Of a stretch of 64,000 nucleotides of DNA, positions 59,196 through 64,000 are shown one piece after another. The stretch spans positions 354,738 through 418,737 of the forward strand of contig MNCI01000920.1 in the NCBI GenBank assembly GCA_015680685.1, written 5' to 3'. The number at the start of each line of letters is the position of its first letter. The first letter of the stretch is position 1. The stretch is from Gnetum montanum. Its lineage: Eukaryota > Streptophyta > Gnetopsida > Gnetales > Gnetaceae. The notes below the pieces were generated by a model. It ran no database searches and was not told where the DNA came from. It saw only the letters and a list, made by a program, of their open reading frames with translations. Made by a program: the position numbers and the translations under genes.

Positions 59196-60094
59196 TGATG
59201 AGTGGTAAGGTACTGCTACATCCAACCATACAAATCATAAAGCATTCATGTGCAATCTAGTCAAATTCTGTGGACTTTATAGTTTTTGGTACACTAGTCT
59301 TCTAGGCAATGAAGCTTTCCCTAAGGTCATTTTTTGTCTTCTCAATTACACTTGTGAAGAACATGGTATGGTTAAGTGTAATTGAAGTATATGATTTTTA
59401 TAATTTTATGTTTTATACTCCTAGTGCTTAAATAGATAGAAAGACCAGGTAATTTAATGGCTAATTCAATGTAACTGACCTATTGGTCTCTAGCTATTCC
59501 TAACATAAGTATCTAATCTTACTTTTCATACATGTCTTAAACCCACATATCCATTGCTGGGTTACCAAGTGCTACACTACTAGGCATAATAAGCAATAAC
59601 ACTATTGAGGTTACCAAGAGAATGCATGTTATGCTTGAAGTGGTTGTACTTATGTATTTAATCTATGTAGCTTATCTTGCTTAATTATCTTAATTAGCTT
59701 AATTACTAAAAATATAAAATAACTAATTAAAAATATTAAAAGTGTAAATGAAATATTTCATCTATTCAAAATGTTGCAAGGTTTATCAAAAAGCTCATCT
59801 TTATTACTGCATACACTATCATGCTCGAGTACAACAATGCTTGACTAAAGATCCATACACTCAATGAATCTTACTATGGGCACTCAGGAGAAATATTCTA
59901 ACTTTCAAATAACAAATCTACAAGATCTTTGCTACTACTAAAATATAATTACCATAAATGCAATTGGTGGATGCGTATTTATAGCCAAAAAGTGAATAAT
60001 ACATCAATGGGGCCTCATGAATGCATAAAACAATGCATTGACAAGACCTTGTCAATGAAGCCTCATCAACATGGACAAAAAATATGACTCATAA
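59196..60094 (-). repeat. 5' LTR of element C
   Basis: It pairs with 4,377-5,304. It contains the array of TCAATG/GGCCTCAT units at about 60,003-60,070. The flank ATGGG (60,095-60,099) is the right target duplication. Confidence 0.88.
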
Positions 60095-61889
60095 ATGGGC
60101 ATAGAAGAGTTCTATTATTCTTGTATATTCTCCAATATTTGATAGGTAGACACAATGTAAGGTTTGTTGCTAAGATGTAGTAGAGGCAACCTTGAAAGCA
60201 AACAAAGAAGATTGATGGTGCCGTGAGAAGAGCTCATTGACCAGTGGGAAGCAGAGCAACAACAACATGACTCTTTCTCCATTACAACCAACACAAATTT
60301 AGAAAGAAATTTTTTAATGACTAACATAGAGATGCACCTATGAGACTTTGACAACTCAAGATCTAGGTACATGGAAGGTAAATGGGTGACAAAAGAGGTG
60401 GCCAAGGTAGCTAGGTAGCAACCAACAACAACACTACAACATAGAGCTAGGAATGTGTAGCTTCTAGCATGAAAGCCATGCAGATTATAAAGGCCTCTAT
60501 AGGGTTACATGTCAACACAACATAGCAATACATGAAGCCCAAAGGCCACATAATCTTATTTTTTTAAAACATTGTTCACGTTACCATATACATTATCATT
60601 TTTCACGTTGAAAGGAGGTTTTCTTTAGTTTATGTGAAAAATTTATGAAATACAATTTTATTTTCTAAGGTGTTTTAAGAATTAAATATATATATATTAT
60701 TATTTATGGAAGTTACAATATTTCCTTAAAATTTGGAAGGTTATAATTATTCATAGGATACTTTTCCATCATGGCATGTATTCTAAAATTTTTTGTAACT
60801 TCCTATGGTTATCCCCTTGATATTTGTTGCCAATAGAACACTTGGCAATCATAGCTCAAATTTCTAGTAACTTCTTATGGAATTTATAACTTCAAGGATA
60901 GTTATAAATTAATCCCATAGATATTTGACCCTTAACTTTTCATGATTATTGTAACTACCCAAAGCAACTATAAAAAGGCTTCAAAGATAGAAAAGAAGAA
61001 TTGTGGGGTGAAGCAACTTAGAAGAAGATTGAAGATTGTAAAAGCATGACTTGTTAAAGATATTAATTCAACTTCTTTGTTTTGATCCTATGAGTTCATT
61101 TCTTCCCATTTTATTTTAGTTACTTAGCTAATGGTTTAGATAGGATCATGCTTGGCATTTAATTTTGGGAGTTTTCCTAGGTTACTTTGATAGCTCTATT
61201 TTTGTGCAATATTAGACTTCTATTAATATCTTTCATCAAATAGCTTAGGTTATTAAAAATCCCCAAGAGCAATTTAATAGTAATTTCTCGATGAATTTTC
61301 TTCTTTTGAGCATAGAGGATCTAGGAAAATATTTGGTATTTTCAAATGACTAGAATTACATCTTTATTTTTAAAGTGTATTACCATGGTATTTCAATCCA
61401 AAAATTGTTAATTTTTTTTAAAAATCTTTGTTAAATGTAATCTTTGACAATTATTAACTAGACAAAATATTGACATGTACTTTATCATTTATGCAGTAAT
61501 TTTTGGTAGTATAATAAGATTATCTTTATAAAATTTCTATTGAGCTCAGTATGGATAATTCATAATTATTGAATTAGGAATAACTTTATTGTGAAGTTTT
61601 TCCTTGTGTCAATTTATCTTGCTTAAATATTTGAGATTTCACACAATTCTAATTTATTTTATTCCTTTTTCTAAGTCAATTGAATCTTGCTCTATTTCTA
61701 GTTTTCTTATGGAACTTTCTCTCTAGGGAGAATTAGGAGTAGATTGGCATAATCGTGCTCAAAATTTTTTTGCAAAAATTTATTTTTTACAAGTATCGTA
61801 CTATAGTAATTTTATAGACTATGTAATTGAACAAGATAGGAATCTCCAACAAATCATGATATTTTACAAAGATAGCTGAATCTCTTTTA
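60095..61889. other. Unassigned sequence between C and the gag fragment
   Basis: No gene is recognised. A 96-codon minus frame (60,115-60,405) has Ser/Leu-rich composition and no known motif. A TATA-like CTATAAAAAGG is at 60,969-60,979 on the plus strand, followed by AT-rich sequence that could be the LTR or leader of the gag fragment downstream, but I found no second copy. Confidence 0.4.
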
Positions 61890-61949
61890 TGATAGTTGAT
61901 TACAGTTTTATACACAACCCAACCATTTCAACATTCACAACAACAAAAC

Positions 61950-62852
61950 ACATACTCATGTTTAGAATGTCACATAACCACTGAGCCTATTTGGAGGTAT
62001 TTAGGCCTTGGTGTTGCTAGAGACCAAAATACATGTAAACCCTATTTGAAAAACACCTTCGATCTCATGACCCTAATCATAAGAGATCGAAGGCCACCGA
62101 ATGTTCCTGATACCAAACAATTGCCAACAAATCCTAACAATCAAATAGGTCCATAAAGAGTCTATCTCCAAGTTCATGTCTAAATTAAAATCAATAATGA
62201 TGGAGCTTACACATCAACTTCCTAATGATTAGCTTCTAGATATTTTTAAGGGAGTTGTCAATGATTATATCATAGGCAAGTTGGACCCCAAGCCAGTTAG
62301 CCTCCATGATGTAAAACCTCCAATAAACACATTTAGGAGATGATGATCCAAAGAAATGATCTAGAGTGGATGAACTTTCATAACAAAGAAAACAAGGTAG
62401 AAAAAGGCAAGGCTCCACTAAATGTAGTTTAAATAGTTACTTCAGTGAATGAAACTTCATTAGCTTTTTTGCTCATCATCAATCATGACAAGAAAACTTC
62501 ATTAAATGGAAATAAAAAAATGAGAGCACCTAAAGATAGGTCCAAATATCATAAGTTTTTTATGTTATACACTCAGCTCTATAACAAGTTGATGAGGGAG
62601 GGACACATAATACAAAAATATCTCTTGGAGAAATCATGAGCTAGGTTTGAATGCTTGCAAATTCTAGTCATAGATCCTTTCCAATGTATGAAAGGAGATC
62701 CACTAGTCCTAATGTGGTATAATATTAATAAATTCTACTATTATTATGAATCTACAAGTCATGACACATACAACTGCAACACACTTAAAGATGACATCCA
62801 AGATCTTTTTAAAAAAGAAGGAATAGTTTTTGACACTTCTATCCAACCTGAT
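61950..62852 (+). pseudogene. Tat-like gag fragment
   Basis: Plus-strand pieces match the gag of L and N1: LLDIFKGVVNDYIIGKL at about 62,230-62,280 (L has LLAIFKGVVNDFIKSKL), then RSKYHKFFMLYTQLYNKLMREGHI (62,540-62,600) and SHDTYNCNTLKDDIQDLFKKEG (62,757-62,822). The last corresponds to the zinc motif and LKDDIQHMID of L. These are in the normal order for Tat gag. The copy is cut off by the D LTR at 62,853, and its own 5' end is not defined. Confidence 0.72.
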
Positions 62853-63653
62853 TGATGAGTCACAATTTAACCCAGCCACGATATCGCATATGCGATATTG
62901 TAGCCTGTTTCCTCATGTATAAATATGAGGCAGGCGGTTCCAATAGGTGGTAGAAGTAGCTATTTGTCAATTCCTAGTTTAAGTGTTAAGTTTTAGTCAT
63001 TCTTTCTCTCAACCCTTTTCTCCCCGTGTATGCCCATAGTGTGGTGATTGTAATTGTACGGAACCTTTATTTGAGTGTGACATACTTGGACATGCACATG
63101 AATGGAAATAAAGATCGAGATTACTTCATCATTGCAGCATTCACTTAGCTTAATCATTTAATTAATTATTATTTACTGCTTTCTTAGTTAATCTCTTCTC
63201 ACCCTAAACTCCTGTTAAACGTAGAAAGAGTACTTGATTACGAGCATTTAAGTGTGACTACTTGGTAACCCAGTAGTGTACTTAGGATCTGCGCTTGGTA
63301 ATCCCAGTGGTAGTCATGCACAAAGTCCAAGATGTGTACAGATGATTGAGAAATGGATGCTCATCGCACTTAGGCTAGCTTAGAATCTCTCTCACCCTTC
63401 TCTCTTAGCTTAGTTAATATTATCTTCCAGTGTCTTCAGGAGTAGCATTAGCATAGAAACACATCATACACCTCACTCTAGACTAAGTCATACATGACAG
63501 AGTTAACACTAGTCTAGGTGGTAAGATAGCGAATTGTGACCTAAGGCTAACTGTCTAGATGCCACAACTAGTCCATCTACAGAGTTCAACTGGATTTCAC
63601 ATGTAATGCTCGTATTCATATGGTTGAGTGTATGGGTACCTCGTCACTCATCA
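62853..63653 (+). repeat. 5' LTR of D
   Basis: An 801-base LTR starting TGATGAGTC and ending CTCATCA, the reverse orientation of the B1 LTRs. The TATA box TATAAATA is at 62,918-62,925 inside a small hairpin (CCTCAT / ATGAGG). An 18-base perfect palindrome ATATCGCAT-ATGCGATAT is at 62,881-62,898. It lacks the AATATCAGG array of the B1 LTRs. Confidence 0.9.
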
Positions 63654-63654
63654 T

Positions 63655-63672
63655 TGGGACCATTGTCGGGGA
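63655..63672 (+). other. Primer-binding site of D
   Basis: TGGGACCATTGTCGGGGA directly after the LTR, four differences from TGGCGCCGTTGCCGGGGA. It is the best-kept Athila-type site here. Confidence 0.8.
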
Positions 63673-63792
63673 TGGTTCTAGTTATCTAGATTAGTTATAT
63701 CATACGAGGTCACTATATAGGAATTAACGATATATCTTTAGAAAGAAATAATTATAAAAGTCACATATAAATTCACACACAATTTCACAACC

Positions 63793-64000
63793 ATGCCTCT
63801 CCTACAAGAAGATAATAATGCCACACCTAGTGAGGAAATTCATTAGAGAACCAACGAATTATATGACAATGAAGATTAGAGTACGCAACCTGAGGTGGGG
63901 GTTTCTTATAAACATAAACAAAAGAAATGTCATCCAAATGCATGAAAGCATAACTTACCTAATGACAATGAACCCATACTAGCCACTACAATCCTAAAGA
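63793..64000 (+). pseudogene. Gag of D, 5' end
   Basis: Starts MPLLQEDNNATPSEE at 63,793 and follows B1 gag: TNELYDNED, then QPEVGVSYKHKQKKCHPNA and LPNDNEP. Stops replace a Trp codon in at least three places (TAG for TGG). It continues beyond the window. Confidence 0.82.

Larger units (their letters stand above)
4377..60094 (-). mobile_element. Element C: Athila-like Ty3/gypsy retrotransposon, split by three nested insertions
   Basis: This is a full-length but dead LTR retrotransposon on the minus strand. The left LTR is 4,377-5,304 and the right (5') LTR 59,196-60,094; flanking five-base duplications are ATGAG and ATGGG (one mismatch). Removing H, L and B1 leaves about 12.3 kb. Reading the minus strand, the order is 5' LTR, primer site, gag (59.0-57.2 kb), protease (56.6-56.25 then 50.07 kb), RT (49.5-48.7), weak RNase H, integrase (48.2-47.2), a long spacer (46.9, then 28.2-26.7 and 8.17-7.85), a third ORF (7.84-5.5) and the 3' LTR. 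The Athila assignment rests on the primer site type, the pre-RT block (LELKTLL..KYAFL), the LDDYSGYN RT block and an ORF in the env-like position. It is inferred, not tested by a tree. Confidence 0.85.
62853..64000 (+). mobile_element. Element D: Athila-like retrotransposon, 5' part
   Basis: A plus-strand relative of B1 with 5' LTR, primer site and gag start, cut by the window end. It interrupts the Tat-like gag fragment; the target duplication cannot be checked because the right end lies outside. Confidence 0.88.

Noticed and set aside
4377-60094. 4,377-5,304 and 59,196-60,094 as two independent solo LTRs
   Set aside because: Near-matching flanks (ATGAG/ATGGG), the polypurine position at the left copy, the primer site at the right copy and continuous element order after excision fit one split element better.
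1-64000. tRNA, rRNA or other structural RNA genes
   Set aside because: I scanned for tRNA-like boxes and conserved rRNA phrases and saw none; the tRNA-like words found are retrotransposon primer sites.

Overview
The window looks like intergenic DNA from a large, repeat-rich plant genome; a gymnosperm is plausible but cannot be proven from the sequence. Almost all of it is LTR retrotransposon sequence of two Ty3/gypsy types, and no intact host gene, tRNA, rRNA or CRISPR array was recognised. Every coding region found is broken by stops or frameshifts.

Layout. Positions 1-4,376 hold unassigned sequence plus a plus-strand integrase remnant (about 1,540-2,400) and a possible LTR. From 4,377 to 60,094 lies one Athila-like element, here called C (minus strand). 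It was about 12.3 kb before other elements split it. Nested in C are three elements. H (8,173-26,726, minus) is a Tat-like gag-protease element that itself carries N1 (12,611-21,804, plus), a close relative in the opposite orientation. L (28,183-46,900, minus) is an 18.7-kb Tat/Ogre-type element with gag, protease, RT, two RNase H domains and integrase. B1 (50,078-56,244, minus) is a gag-only Athila-like derivative that landed inside the protease gene of C. Target-site duplications read by eye are CTCTT (N1), CTTTT (L), ACTGT (B1), AGATC/AGATT (H) and ATGAG/ATGGG (C). After C come about 2 kb of unassigned sequence, a Tat-like gag fragment, and from 62,853 a plus-strand Athila-like element D that runs off the window.

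The most unusual object lies inside L, between protease and reverse transcriptase. It is a gene-like sequence on the opposite strand (35,194-40,955, plus) with several exons and conventional splice sites; two or three of the introns join exons in matching phase. Its last large exon is split by a solo LTR (38,753-40,140, duplication GTCAT). Antisense placement would protect introns from being spliced out of the element's own RNA, so L may be a carrier of a captured intron-containing gene. I do not recognise the protein.

How the parts relate. L has the enzymes for transposition, though damaged; H and N1 share its LTR ends, primer site type, gag and protease but have nothing after protease except repeat arrays, so they look like non-autonomous partners. 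B1 stands in a similar relation to C. All statements of homology come from comparing the sequence by eye, not from alignments or database searches.
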